A DNA stretch of 64,000 nt, taken from positions 18,139,151 through 18,203,150 of the forward strand of contig NC_044917.1 of NCBI RefSeq assembly GCF_003576645.1. The letters are read 5' to 3'. The stretch is from Ipomoea triloba (lineage: Eukaryota > Streptophyta > Magnoliopsida > Solanales > Convolvulaceae). The translations under genes were made by a program, and so were the position numbers. The notes under the pieces were generated by a model. That model made no database searches, had not been told where the DNA came from, and saw nothing but the letters and a program-made list of their open reading frames with translations. Below are positions 12,113 to 24,030 of the stretch, one piece after another. Within the stretch, counting starts at the first letter, position 1; each line of letters starts with the position of its first letter.

Positions 12113-12391
12113 TCAGCACTTGGGTAGTGAAACCTTGCAGGTTTCAATGGCTTTCTTGGCAGCTGGGGAGTCGATGACATACTCCTTTATAGTGGGATTC
12201 TTGACGTATTCGCAGAAGCAAGGCTTCTGTTGATTAAGTCTCACGCAGCAAAGTTGTGATGGTTTGGTGTCGAACGTTAAGGCACTTAGACAAGGGCTCA
12301 GCTGCTGCACGTCGCATGTTGCCGATGAAAATTGTGCTTCTGCCAAGAGAAGCAACAGAATTGACAGTATCATGAGGTTAAAGGCCTTCAT
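12113..12391 (-). CDS. Type 2 non-specific lipid-transfer protein, copy 1
   Basis: A single-exon gene for a secreted 92-residue precursor. Residues 1 to about 24 are a signal peptide (MKAF, then a leucine-rich core, then AEAQFSSA). The mature part of about 67 residues has the eight-cysteine pattern C-X7-C-X13-CC-X8-CFC-X24-C-X6-C. That is the nsLTP2 (7 kDa) arrangement, with an apolar residue in the CXC motif, although X23 is more usual than X24. Such proteins carry lipids in a four-disulfide hydrophobic cavity and act in the cell wall or at the surface. A TATA box lies 100 bases upstream and AATAAA about 86 bases past the stop. Copies 2 and 3 are paralogues. No defect seen. Confidence 0.93.
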   Translation of the reverse strand: MKAFNLMILSILLLLLAEAQFSSATCDVQQLSPCLSALTFDTKPSQLCCVRLNQQKPCFCEYVKNPTIKEYVIDSPAAKKAIETCKVSLPKC

Positions 12392-12490
12392 TTCTGATGA
12401 TGATCTCTCAAGGGGGGATATATATATATGGACAGTTTTGTAAGAGGGAACTTGGGGATGTGATGCATCTTTGGCTTAGTGCTTGGCCCA

Positions 12491-12500
12491 ATTTATAGAG
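12491..12500 (-). promoter_or_regulatory. TATA box of LTP copy 1
   Basis: On the minus strand this reads CTCTATAAAT, 100 bases before the ATG. The same motif and following sequence (CCAAGC/CCGAAGC then AAGCCAAAGAT) recur before copies 2 and 3, so it is conserved in the family. A second TATATATATAT stretch at 12417-12428 is too close to the ATG to be preferred. Confidence 0.72.
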
Positions 12501-12529
12501 AGAATGTTGGTAATAAATGTTAAAACTAG

Positions 12530-14575
12530 TAATGTTAAATGTTGATGAAGTACTGCATGTTCATTTACGTGTGTTTATGTTAGGCACTGTCACCTACTGA
12601 CTATGAGAGTTGTGGAAAGGTTAACTAGCAGGATCATATGCTGTACAGAGTGAGTTTGACCTGCATGAACAACTACACATACAGTGTCTGATCTGTTGCT
12701 CTCTTTTTTCTTTTCTTTTCTTTTGTTTTTCAAATTTTATAAATTTTTATGACAATAAAGTCAGAATAGGAGGGCAATCTGATGTCTTAACTCTTAACTT
12801 CTTTCATTACTTTGATATTGTAGATCTTATAAATACAATGTCAATTTTATTTTAGCGTCCACTTATTACTTATTATATAAATATTAAAGTATTATTAAAT
12901 AAAAATTCAAAATAATCAAAATAGTGTTATTGTCTTCCTATTTTTTTTTCTTTATTTTTTTTAAAGATCCTCATTTCAGAATTTAAAGAAAAATGTGGCA
13001 AATTATAGTATAGACCATGGTCCACGTTGATAAATGTTTGTTTTTAATATATTGAAGATATAATTTTTAATTTACCTGAAAGTTTATTTTTAAATAGTTT
13101 ACCAAATAGTGAATCTTCGGTACATAAAAAAAATGAACCGTCAAAAATTAACATTCAATATAGTAAAAATTGAACTTTTAACATACTAAAGATAAACTTT
13201 GTTTTAGTGGTTCACCTTAGAATATGAACTAGGAATCTAGGATCACTGGTATAATGACTTGAAAAAGGTGCAATGGACTAATTTAACCAATTGCTTTTTA
13301 GACACCTGAGAAAAAGAAGGTGTATATATTTCCATTTGTAAATCTCAACAATTATGGTTGAGTTAATCACATTGCCAAAATTATACTTTTAAATTTCTTA
13401 TGTCTATCTATTTTACTACTCCAATCTTTTTCTGGAAAAAATAGTTAAATAAATTGTAAGTGAAAAAATAGTTAAATAAATTGTAAGGGTATAAATGATA
13501 TACATTTTTACGCCTTATAATTGACTAATTAGTTGACAATCAATATTAGATTGGTTAGTTCTTATCTTGTGTTTTTGGTCTACCTTATGTAGCTGCCTCA
13601 GAAGATGTTGTGTCTAGAACAGAACTTACTACAACGTGAATGACGGACCTTATTTCAAGGAGATCACACACAACAACATTCAAACTTCAAGTATCCATTC
13701 CCTGCATATATTTAAGGAGGCGTGAGAAGATAGATTAAATCAACAAATTCTACAACACTATTTTATATATATTGGTGATTTACTCTGCTGCATATCACAT
13801 TGCTCTAATTTGAAATTGTTGTAATCAGTGTTCAAGAATTTCAACGAAGAGCTGTTCGACTTCATTGAGACATTGTGACGTCTTTTGGTGGGTGAAGAGT
13901 GAATCGACTGGAACTTGGGATTGCAACGATTCAACCAACTCAATGAGATGATGAAGAACGAGTTTGATTTTAATGATTAAATTAAAATTGAAATGGTCAT
14001 ATTTAAAATTTTTAATTGGGTATATAGGTACTTAGCTTCCTAGTAAATGATGATCTAGCTTTGTAATAACATGAAAAAATAACAAATTAATAACTAATAA
14101 CAATAAGTAAACATAAATATTTCACATCAGTCTAACCAAAAAAATAATAATAAATATTTCACATCATCAAATTCATATTCAGATAATATATTCAGAGTTG
14201 TGAAAAAAAAAGTTATGGGTGATAGATTTTTGTGCAATAGAGTGTAGAAGATCGAAAAACAAAAGGTATCCTATGAGTTGTAGAAAAACTTGAGTTGTCA
14301 AATCCATTGGAATTGAAATAATTGAAAGTTTGAAGTTTGCACCGATCAATTGAATATAATTGAAGTGTTTGTATTCACGTGTGCGGGCCGATTGCTTTTC
14401 GATGAGCTCCAAGCAATACATGAGTCATAGTCTCTTTTTTTATTAGGTATGTCGAGATTTAAACTCATGTACTTTGACATGGGGTTGGTTCTGATACCAA
14501 ATTGAAGTATGTCTTTTATCTTAATTAAAAGTTTAAGCTGATAATCGGATTGCACATTTATGTTTATATATTACA
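12530..14575. other. Upstream region of LTP copy 1, then AT-rich intergenic DNA
   Basis: 12540-12710 aligns by eye with 31495-31680 upstream of LTP copy 2 (shared words CACCTACTG, ATATGCTGTACAGAGTGAG, TGTTGCTCT), so the duplication included the promoter. The rest is AT-rich. A 29-bp direct duplication (AAATAGTTAAATAAATTGTA core) lies at about 13438-13496. The short open frames here have no family resemblance I can see. Confidence 0.55.
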
Positions 14576-14708
14576 CTAGTTATCACACGCGCGCGTTGCG
14601 CGATTAAACCAATAACCAATACTTATTTTTAAATTAGTCATATAATAATGAGAGAGAAAAAATGCTAAATAATTAATAAAAATCAAAAAAATAGTCTCGA
14701 TGCTTATA

Positions 14709-16258
14709 TCTACTATATATACTAATAAGAGCCAAAGAGAATTAAACCAAAAATGGGTAGAAAAAATGGCGGTCAAATTATTTAATCAAATGGATGGTTC
14801 AGATTAATTATTTAATCAAATAGATGATTAAGATAATTCAGATTAATATTATTAATAGAGATTACCTAATTTAACCTTACTTTTATGATTATCCGTTAAG
14901 TTTTCCGTTAAATATTATCTTCTCCGTTAATATTACGTTAACTTTTAACTTACCCATTAATTTCTATAAGAAATGTCTTAGGTTCAAACCTCATCTCAAT
15001 CAAATTTGACATAATTAAGTTTCTCACTCTATTTTACTCTTATTAAATTAAATAAATTAGTAGCTACAACAAAAAATGATACATATGTATTTCTTTAATT
15101 TAGAATTATGTGTCTATAATACCTTTATTTGAAAAAATTATTCATTATCAAGAAATTAAATTAAATAAGAAATAATTTCATTAGTTATATTGTCTTTATT
15201 TTCTCTCATGCAAAGATTCTTTACATTCAAATTTATCAATTGATATTCATTACATTGTCCATTATCTTATTTTTACAATGTCTTGAATAATTAAATATCA
15301 AAGTTATAGTACAAAATAATGTTATATATTTATTTACCAAGTATTTTATTAATACTATGAAAAAAAGTTTAAAATAATTTGAAGCTAATTATATTAACTA
15401 CTTGGGGATTGGTTAACAAGAGAGTACTCAAATAATAACCCAACAAATTGAAGCGGAATCACTCTATTTTACTCTTATTGAATTAAATAAATTAGTAGTT
15501 ACACCAAAAAATGATACATATGTATTTCTTTAATACCATGAAAAAAATAAAAAAGAATAGTTTGAAACCAATCATATTAACTACTTGGGGGATTTGTTAA
15601 CAATGAAAGTACTCAAATAACCCATTACCCAGCAAATTGAAGCGAGAAACTACCTTTTAATATCTTTGGAATACATAATATTTTAAATTTTCAAATTTTT
15701 ATTAATTTATTCAATCTTTTTTCTTGAACTAGAAATTTCTTTATCCACAATAACTCATTCAACGATAATGGTTGAACCAAATGAACCCCAAGTAGAACAC
15801 CTAAAGGAAAATCCATAGCTCCTATATCATAATCTCATTGCATGACGTTGTCATCTATGCTACTAACAATAACCGAGCGATTTGCAAATAACACACTACC
15901 AACAAAAGGGAAGAGAACAAATAGTAAAGATGAACAAATGTTACTCAAAAGAGAATTAAGAACACTTAGAAAAATTCAAATGAAAAGTAGTATTTATTTA
16001 GACTATCATTTTTAGACCAAATATTTAGACTATCGATTTTACAAGATTGCAAACATTTAATTTAGTAATAATTATAATGAATTTTCTATATTGTCTTGGA
16101 TTCATATACTTTGAGTTAGATATTTAAAAAAAAATCGGCATTCAATTACCCATATATAAACTTCTCCTATATAATCCTGCATTGATATACTTTTAAATAT
16201 TTATTTAAATATAAACATTGGGCATTAACCCATTCGCGCAATGCGCGTATAAAACTAG
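14709..16258 (+). mobile_element. Non-autonomous Helitron, plus strand, nested in the previous one
   Basis: It starts TCTACTATATATACTAATAA after host A (14708). It ends with the hairpin CGCGCAATGCGCG, then ATAAAACTAG, then host T (16259). Its 5' end resembles that of the surrounding element (both have TAATAAGAGCC), so both belong to related families. 1550 bases, AT-rich. An internal direct duplication appears around 15025-15110 and 15460-15535 (shared AAATTAGTAG, GATACATATGTATTTC) and again near 15350-15420 and 15540-15610. No gene seen. Confidence 0.72.
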
Positions 16259-16330
16259 TATTTTAATAAAACATAACGAAATTGTAAATAACTAAACTAC
16301 AACTAAAGTAAGTAGAAACAAATAAACCAC

Positions 16331-16555
16331 TTACATGCGAGCAAATGGTGTGTCATCATTGTCACTTGTTTGGACACCGGTCCAACCATTTAAAATCCAT
16401 GTGTAATTGTATTTGTGATCAAGTACTTTATAGTTCGTCTGGACAGATTTGACAATGACATTTGAGATGATGTACCATTTGTTGGTTTGCAAAATGATAT
16501 CATACATTCCAATGTCATTATCAAACACTATTGATTGAACCCGAGTTCCTTGCAT
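16331..16555 (-). pseudogene. RPA70-like / DUF223 OB-fold exon inside the Helitron
   Basis: This 74-codon frame reads QGTRVQSIVFDNDIGMYD, then WYIISNVIVKSV, then TWILNGWT. This is the pattern of the single-stranded-DNA-binding OB-fold of plant RPA1-like/DUF223 proteins, with the phrase 'YxIxNxxVK'. At its 3' side the sequence ATGTAAGT looks like a splice donor. Plant Helitrons commonly carry RPA-like genes, so the exon probably belongs to the element. No other exon is recognisable, so it is a fragment. Confidence 0.55.
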
Positions 16556-16636
16556 TTTGATATAGCATTTACAATGATGTTGGTGGTGAATGAGAGCATT
16601 TTCATAATAATAATAATACTTATAATGATAAAAATA

Positions 16637-16642
16637 AAATAA

Positions 16643-16735
<93 letters not shown>

Positions 16736-16736
16736 G
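16637..16736. repeat. (AAT)n microsatellite
   Basis: About 100 bases of AAT units with occasional ACT or CTA interruptions at regular spacing, inside the outer Helitron. Confidence 0.9.
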
Positions 16737-17604
16737 GTAAAAGGTAATTTTTTTTACTATTTATTTACAGTGTCATCCTCAAGGACGATGAGCATATACT
16801 TTTTCTCAGGCGTTCCAATAGCGTTTTTTGGTTCGTTTTTCTTAATGACATGAACTATACAACTTCAGTCCATTAATATCAATTAACTTTATTGCATTTG
16901 TGACTAATATCCTTGTGCCATGCGAAAAAATGTTCATAAAGGATGTTATGAAATAATATAATGTGAACCACAACATAAATTCAAAAACCATAGATTAGGG
17001 AGTTAGGAGTAACTAAAATGTGTAGATTATAGATGAATATAATGAGAACCACAACATTACATACAAGGATACAAGTATAGAAGAACAGATTATACAATAT
17101 ATATATTTACATAACAATATTGAAGTTATATTAATTAATGAGTATACCATCATTGATTTAAATAAAAAAAAAACTGTAATCATTATGAGTGCAAATACAA
17201 ATAATAGAATTAGCATGATAATATTTTGACAATCATACCTATAGAATGTCAAGTAGATGGTGTGTTGCAAATATGTTAGGTTTAGTTTTGGGTGAATACC
17301 AGTGGGAAGGGGAGGGGTTTATATACTGTTGTTTTGGGTAGAATAATGATTTAATTAGGAATCTATACAAAATTGTATTATAGAATCTTATTAAGACTTA
17401 AATATTCTAATTTTAAGTTAGGAATCTATACAGAATTATATTGTATTATAGAATATTGCCAATTTGTTTGAAAACTGCAATACAGAAACAAATTGTCTAA
17501 AGAATTTAATGTTAAACTTCCGTTATATTTAACGGAAAGAATTTGGTAAAATTATAAATGATTAGGATATATTAGGAATTTAATTGGAGGTTGCCCAATA
17601 AGAN

Positions 17605-17655
17605 TATAAATGATTAGGATATATTAGGAATTTAATTGGAGGTTGCCCAATAAGA
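17605..17655. other. 51-base assembly overlap of 17553-17603
   Basis: The bases after the N at 17604 repeat the 51 bases before it, then continue. This is an unmerged contig overlap. Confidence 0.88.
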
Positions 17656-17923
17656 AGAACGCAAAGTACAATATGTTATAGCAGATTATTATACCAACAT
17701 TTTTTTAGTTCCAGTTAAAAGTGTAACATTATTGGCTCTTATTATAAGCGTAGATATGCTCAATAAATATAGGAGTTATACATTTCAAAGTTTGAACAAC
17801 TGGGCGGGAGTACAAATTTTTTTTTTTTTTTTAAATTAGAAGTGTTAATCTAATATATAGAAATAATTTTTTAGTTGGACCTCAAAACATTATCAAAGAA
17901 AATGAATTCTACGTAGGCAAAAA

Positions 17924-17968
17924 CTTGTGTGAGACAATCTCGCCTTGAGACTTGTTGGGTCGGATTGG

Positions 17969-18012
<44 letters not shown>

Positions 18013-18496
18013 ATGTAATACCTATATGCACAAACGTTATACTTATATGCTCAAATGTTATACTAATTAGGAATACAAATTTTTGTTATACTTATAATAA
18101 GGGTAAATAATGTAATACTTTCAAGGGAAAATGTAATACTTTTACATTTTGATTTAAAAGTATTACATTTTTCCTCAAAAGTATTATATTTTCTCTTATA
18201 AATAAGGGACACTTGCCAACATTACTTATTATGAAAAATGTAATATTTTTTATGAAAAAAATATAATACTTTTACATCAAAATGCAAAAGTATTAATTAC
18301 ATTTTTTCTCAAAAGTATTAGTACATTTTTCCTTATAAGTAACGACAAACATTTTATTCATGATTAGTATTACATTTGAGTATATAAGTATGCTATTTGC
18401 ACATATAAGTATGACATTTGCATGTTGATTCGACTCGACCTGACCCGTCTCACGAATAAGGATCCATAAAACAGTCTCACACAAGTGTGACCCATG
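17924..18496. mobile_element. TIR element of the GTGTGAGACNGTCTC family, about 570 bp
   Basis: The left end reads ACTTGTGTGAGACAATCTCG, followed by a GGGTCGGATTGGGTC block. The right end reads GACCCGTCTCACGAATAAGG, then CAGTCTCACACAAGTGTG. These form imperfect inverted repeats of about 60 bases. Between them are an (AT)n run (17970-18008) and words such as AAAAGTATTACATTT in both orientations. No gene. Relatives occur at 19.3-20.4, 21.9-22.1 and 24.3 kb. The superfamily is not certain. Confidence 0.55.
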
Positions 18497-18599
18497 AGTT
18501 TGTATTCAATTCTTTTTGTGTTTGTTTGTTTTTCAATTTTTTTTAAAAGTAAAATTACTCAGTTTGAGTCTTTTTCTTTATTGATAAACCATATCATAT

Positions 18600-18990
18600 A
18601 TTTGATGTGGCGTGACATACGATCTGAGCTGATCCAATATCATGATTCATGTGACAAGCATAGTTTGCTGTACAGTGACTAAATGTATTTTCTAATAACG
18701 GTAGATATAACTTTGGTAGTCTTAATTCATCTCGTGTATTAACAGGAAGTATATATGTATACTATTCATTAGGTTGCCCATCACTTTTGACTATGATAAA
18801 ATTGTTAGGATTTTGGGAACTGAAAAACAACAATTTATTAAGACTATATGTGTTACTCAAAAAAAAAAAAAAAAAATTAAGACTATATGTGAGATTTAAC
18901 GAAAAAGTTGAAAACAAAACAAAACATATTTAATTAGAAATTTGAGTGACAATTAAGACAAATCTTGATAACAAACTGAGAGTTTTTTTT
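18600..18990. repeat. Dispersed segment, copy 1 of 3
   Basis: About 300 bases around TAGGTTGCCCATCACTTTTG and AGGATTTTGGGAACTGAAAA recur at 24930-25140 and 28930-29130 in the same orientation, with about 5-10% differences by eye. No coding sequence seen. The repeated host-like segment suggests local duplication separated by insertions. Confidence 0.75.
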
Positions 18991-19197
18991 TTTTTTTGTT
19001 TTTTTTTGGATTGTTGGGGTTGAGGCCGGAAAACGGCCAAGTCCAATAATTAGTGAGTATATAGGAGAATTGTTGGACTGAGATCGGTAAAGCAAATAAT
19101 TATGTGAATCATAACAAAAAGTACATTTTGAATATACTAAAAATACATTATTCGTGTACTGACTTGATGCTGATTTCGTGATTAAGGTTAAGTGTTT

Positions 19198-20449
19198 ATA
19201 TATTGTACTAAAAGTGAGTTATAGTGCAATCCTCCAGGAAGTGTTAAGTAAGATAAGAGTATAATAGGTTGGGTTTAGCCGAAAATCTCTCAAACTATAT
19301 TTTACTTACAAGGGTAACACTTGTGTGAGACCGTCTCAAGGGTCACAATTTGTGAGACGGGTCGGGTCTATATAATTTGGGTCATAATATTTATTACTAG
19401 GCAAAAACTTGTGTGAAACCGTCTCACCATGAGACGGGTCGGGTAAAAATGCAGATGTAACACTTATATGCACAAATGTCATACTTATATGCTCAAATGT
19501 AATACTAATCAGGAATAATAAATCAATACTTCATAACACTAATCTAGTACAGAGTTTAAGGTAGATATATTTAATACTTTAAGCCTTAAAGAATACTTTA
19601 TAGTCTAAATGTAATGCTTTATAGCCCAAATCTATTATGCAATTTAAGGAAGATATATTTAATACTTTAAGACATAAACACAATACTTTATAGTCTAAAT
19701 GTAATACTTTATACGACTAATCTAGTACACAATTTAAGTTAGATATATTTAATACTTCAAGTCTTAAACACAATATATTAATAGTCTAAATGTAAACTTC
19801 ATAGCACTAATCTATTGCATATATAATTTAAGTAGATATATTTAATACTTTAAATCTTAAACACAATATTTATAGTCTAAATATAAATGCAATGAAAATG
19901 TATGAATATGAACTAATTTTACTATTTTGTAAATGTAATAAAAATTTACATTTGTATTATGAGGATAAGCGATCGGAGTTTTAATTGCCTATTAATTTGG
20001 AAAAAAGTTGGCATTAAACCTAATATATACGCAAACTGCAGTATAAATACGCACAACAGTTGGATCGATCAATTGTTTTGACTCTCTGCAACGACTAACT
20101 AGCAAAATTATACGTAGTAATAAGGGTCACACTTGTGTGAGACCGTCTCACGGATCCTTATTTGTGAGACGGGTCAGGTCGGGTCAAAGCACCATGCAAA
20201 TGTCATACTTATATGTGCAAATCTGATACTTATATGTTCAAATATAACACTAATCAAAAATACAATTTTTGTTACTTATAAGAGAAAAAGTAATACATTG
20301 TTCATAATAAGTAATGTTGACTAGTGCCTCTCACTTATAAGGGCAAATATAATACTTTTGAGGAAAAATGTAATACTTTTAAATCGAAATGTAAAAGTAT
20401 TGTATTTTCCCTTAAAAGTATTACATTTACCCTAATAAGTAACAAAATT
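19198..20449. other. Left arm of a long inverted duplication, at a contig end
   Basis: 19198-19312 is repeated directly at 20451-20562. 19530-20348 is repeated in reverse complement at 21865-22700, with small indels. The arm contains ends of the GTGTGAGACC TIR family (19319, 19403 and 20130) and several units of the AAGTATTAAATATATC array in reverse. No gene. Confidence 0.75.
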
Positions 20450-20450
20450 N

Positions 20451-21863
20451 ATATATTGTACTAAAAGTGAGTTATAGTGCAATCCTCCAGGAAGTGTTAA
20501 GTAAGATAAGAGTATAATAGGTTGGGTTTAGCCGAAAATCTCTCAAACTATATTTTACTTACAAGTGTGACCCTTATTACTACGTATAATTTTGCTAGTT
20601 AGTCGTTGCAGAGAGTCAAAACAATTGATCGATCCAACTGTTGTGCGTATTTATACTGCAGTTTGCGTATATATTAGGTTTAATGCCAACTTTTTTCCAA
20701 ATTAATAGGCAATTAAAACTCCGATCGCTTATCCTCATAATACAAATGTAAATTTTTATTACATTTTACAAAATATAGTAAATTAGTTCATATTCATACA
20801 TTTTCATTGCATTTTATATTTAGACTATAAAGTATTGTGTTTAAGATTTAAAGTATTAAATATATCTATCTTAAATTATATATGCAATAGATTAGTGCTA
20901 TGAAGTATTACATTTAGACTATTAAATATTGTGTTTAAGACTTGAAGTATTAAATATATCTAACTTAAATTGTGTACTAGATTAGTCGTATAAAGTATTA
21001 CATTTAGACTATAAAGTATTGTGTTTATGTCTTAAAGTATTAAATATATCTTCCTTAAATTGCATAATAGATTTGGGCTATAAAGCATTACATTTAGACT
21101 ATAAAGTATTTTCTTTAAGGCTTAAAGTATTAAATATATCTACCTTAAACTCTGTACTAGATTAGTGTTATGAAGTATTAGATTTAGACTATAAAGTATT
21201 GTGTTTAAGGCTTAAAGTATTAAATATATATACCTTAAATTGTATACTAGATTTTATGAAGCATTGCATTTACGCTATAAAGTATTGTGTTTATAACTTA
21301 TTAGTATTAAATATATCCAACCTTAAACCGTACCTGTACTAGATTAGTGCCATGAAGTATTACATTTAAACTACAAAGTATTGTGTTTAAGGCTAAAAGT
21401 ATTAAATATATCTGCCTTAAACTTTATACTAGATTAGTGCTATGAAGTATTTCATTTAGACTATAAATTAAAGTATTGTGTTTAAGGCTTAAAATATTAA
21501 ATATATTCACCTTCAACTATATATTAGATTTAGGCTATGAAGTATTGTGTTTAAAACTTAAAGTATTGATTAAATCTTCCTTAAATTGTGTATTAGATTT
21601 GTGATATGAAGTATTACATGTATGCTATAAAGTATTGTGTTTAATGTTTAAAGTATTAATTATATCTACCTTAAATTGTATATTAGATTTGTGATATGAA
21701 GTATTACATTTAGTCTATAAAGTATTGTGTTTAAGACTTAAAGTATTGATTATATCTACCTTAAACTGTATACTAGATTAGAGCTATGAAGTATTACATT
21801 TAGGCTAAAAACTAAAAAGTATTGTGTTTAATACTTAAAGTATAGTGTTTAAGACTTAAAGTA
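20451..21863. other. Contig duplicated by 22077-23379 (assembly overlap)
   Basis: 20561-21863 is repeated at 22077-23379 without a difference that I can see, and N characters bound this contig on both sides. Its first 112 bases instead repeat 19198-19312. So this contig joins the left flank to the array in the orientation opposite to that of 19313-20449. Confidence 0.85.
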
Positions 21864-22329
21864 NATTTGCCCTTATAAGTGAGAGGCACTAGTCAACATT
21901 ACTTATTATGAACAATGTATTACTTTTTCTCTTATAAGTAACAAAAATTGTATTTTTGATTAGTGTTATATTTGAACATATAAGTATCAGATTTGCACAT
22001 ATAAGTATGACATTTGCATGGTGCTTTGACCCGACCTGACCCGTCTCACAAATAAGGATCCGTGAGACGGTCTCACACAAGTGTGACCCTTATTACTACG
22101 TATAATTTTGCTAGTTAGTCGTTGCAGAGAGTCAAAACAATTGATCGATCCAACTGTTGTGCGTATTTATACTGCAGTTTGCGTATATATTAGGTTTAAT
22201 GCCAACTTTTTTCCAAATTAATAGGCAATTAAAACTCCGATCGCTTATCCTCATAATACAAATGTAAATTTTTATTACATTTTACAAAATATAGTAAATT
22301 AGTTCATATTCATACATTTTCATTGCATT

Positions 22330-23700
22330 TTATATTTAGACTATAAAGTATTGTGTTTAAGATTTAAAGTATTAAATATATCTATCTTAAATTATATATG
22401 CAATAGATTAGTGCTATGAAGTATTACATTTAGACTATTAAATATTGTGTTTAAGACTTGAAGTATTAAATATATCTAACTTAAATTGTGTACTAGATTA
22501 GTCGTATAAAGTATTACATTTAGACTATAAAGTATTGTGTTTATGTCTTAAAGTATTAAATATATCTTCCTTAAATTGCATAATAGATTTGGGCTATAAA
22601 GCATTACATTTAGACTATAAAGTATTTTCTTTAAGGCTTAAAGTATTAAATATATCTACCTTAAACTCTGTACTAGATTAGTGTTATGAAGTATTAGATT
22701 TAGACTATAAAGTATTGTGTTTAAGGCTTAAAGTATTAAATATATATACCTTAAATTGTATACTAGATTTTATGAAGCATTGCATTTACGCTATAAAGTA
22801 TTGTGTTTATAACTTATTAGTATTAAATATATCCAACCTTAAACCGTACCTGTACTAGATTAGTGCCATGAAGTATTACATTTAAACTACAAAGTATTGT
22901 GTTTAAGGCTAAAAGTATTAAATATATCTGCCTTAAACTTTATACTAGATTAGTGCTATGAAGTATTTCATTTAGACTATAAATTAAAGTATTGTGTTTA
23001 AGGCTTAAAATATTAAATATATTCACCTTCAACTATATATTAGATTTAGGCTATGAAGTATTGTGTTTAAAACTTAAAGTATTGATTAAATCTTCCTTAA
23101 ATTGTGTATTAGATTTGTGATATGAAGTATTACATGTATGCTATAAAGTATTGTGTTTAATGTTTAAAGTATTAATTATATCTACCTTAAATTGTATATT
23201 AGATTTGTGATATGAAGTATTACATTTAGTCTATAAAGTATTGTGTTTAAGACTTAAAGTATTGATTATATCTACCTTAAACTGTATACTAGATTAGAGC
23301 TATGAAGTATTACATTTAGGCTAAAAACTAAAAAGTATTGTGTTTAATACTTAAAGTATAGTGTTTAAGACTTAAAGTATTGCTTATATCTATCTTAAAT
23401 TGTTTATTAGATTTGTGTTATTATGTTTTACATTTAGGCTATAAAGTAGTCGTTTAAGGCCTAAAGTATTAAATATATTTTCCTTATTATACTGTGTTTT
23501 AAATTTGTGCTATGAAATATACATTTATGGTATACATTATTATATATGTGGCTTAAAGTATTGATTATATATTTGTGCTATGAAGTATTATATTTATACA
23601 ATAAATATTATATTTAATGTTTAAAGTATTGATTATTATATTTGTGTTTTGAAGCATTACATATATGCTATAAAGTATTATATTTAATGCTTAAAGTATT
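22330..23700. repeat. Tandem array, about 90-bp unit, about 14 diverged copies
   Basis: Each unit holds GTATTAAATATATCTACCTT, then TAGATTAGTGCTATGAAG, then TATTACATTTAGACTATAAAG, with the last words varying. Copies differ by substitutions and short indels. The reverse complement of several units forms 19530-19880. Confidence 0.85.
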
Positions 23701-23836
23701 AAATATATAAAACATTTCTTGCAATGATGGGTCGAGAATATAATAAGGTTTTAACTCAAAAAGTGAAACAAACACAAGGCTATGAATATCAGTCTGTGTA
23801 ATCATACACTGCACTACACTCAAACGTTGAGAAAAA

Positions 23837-24030
23837 ATGGCAAAGATCTCAATAATATCACCATTAATCCTCTTCACCACCTTCCTACCATTTCCATTAC
23901 TTGACATCTTCATTATTAACTTCACAAAAACTCTCAAGAATTCCTTTCTTCCAAACTCAACCTAGATCGTATAGAGCCTACCCAATCGTCGGCTTCTTCT
24001 TCTCCATCCTTGCCAACTGGCGCCGCTGTA
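23837..24030 (+). pseudogene. Possible captured N-terminus of a plant cytochrome P450 (CYP94-like)
   Basis: From ATG at 23837 a 42-codon frame gives a hydrophobic anchor-like start (MAKISIISPLILFTTFLPFP), ending at a TAG (23963). Shifting frame right after it, 23973-24026 reads AYPIVGFFFSILANWRR. This closely fits the conserved segment after the membrane anchor of CYP94-type P450s (typically YPI-I/V-G-S-FF-S-I-L-A-N). Together they look like a broken first part of a P450 gene caught in a TIR element. The identification rests on this short motif only. Confidence 0.4.

Larger units (their letters stand above)
14576..17754 (-). mobile_element. Helitron, minus strand, interrupted by a second Helitron
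   Basis: The 5' end is at 17754: on the minus strand it begins TCTACGCTTATAATAAGAGCC-like, after a host A. The 3' end is at 14576 (minus-strand CTAG followed by host T). It is preceded by a GC-rich hairpin (CGCGCAACGCGCG) about 10 bases before the end. Insertion between A and T, TC start, CTAG end and the terminal hairpin are the Helitron hallmarks. Inside are an RPA-like exon (16331-16555), an (AAT)n run and the N at 17604, with a 51-base overlap artefact. No Rep/helicase was found, so it is non-autonomous or decayed. Confidence 0.72.

Noticed and set aside
22330..23700. Regular repeats considered as a CRISPR-like array
   Set aside because: Repeat units are contiguous and diverged with no unique spacers, in a plant nuclear context; this is an ordinary tandem array.
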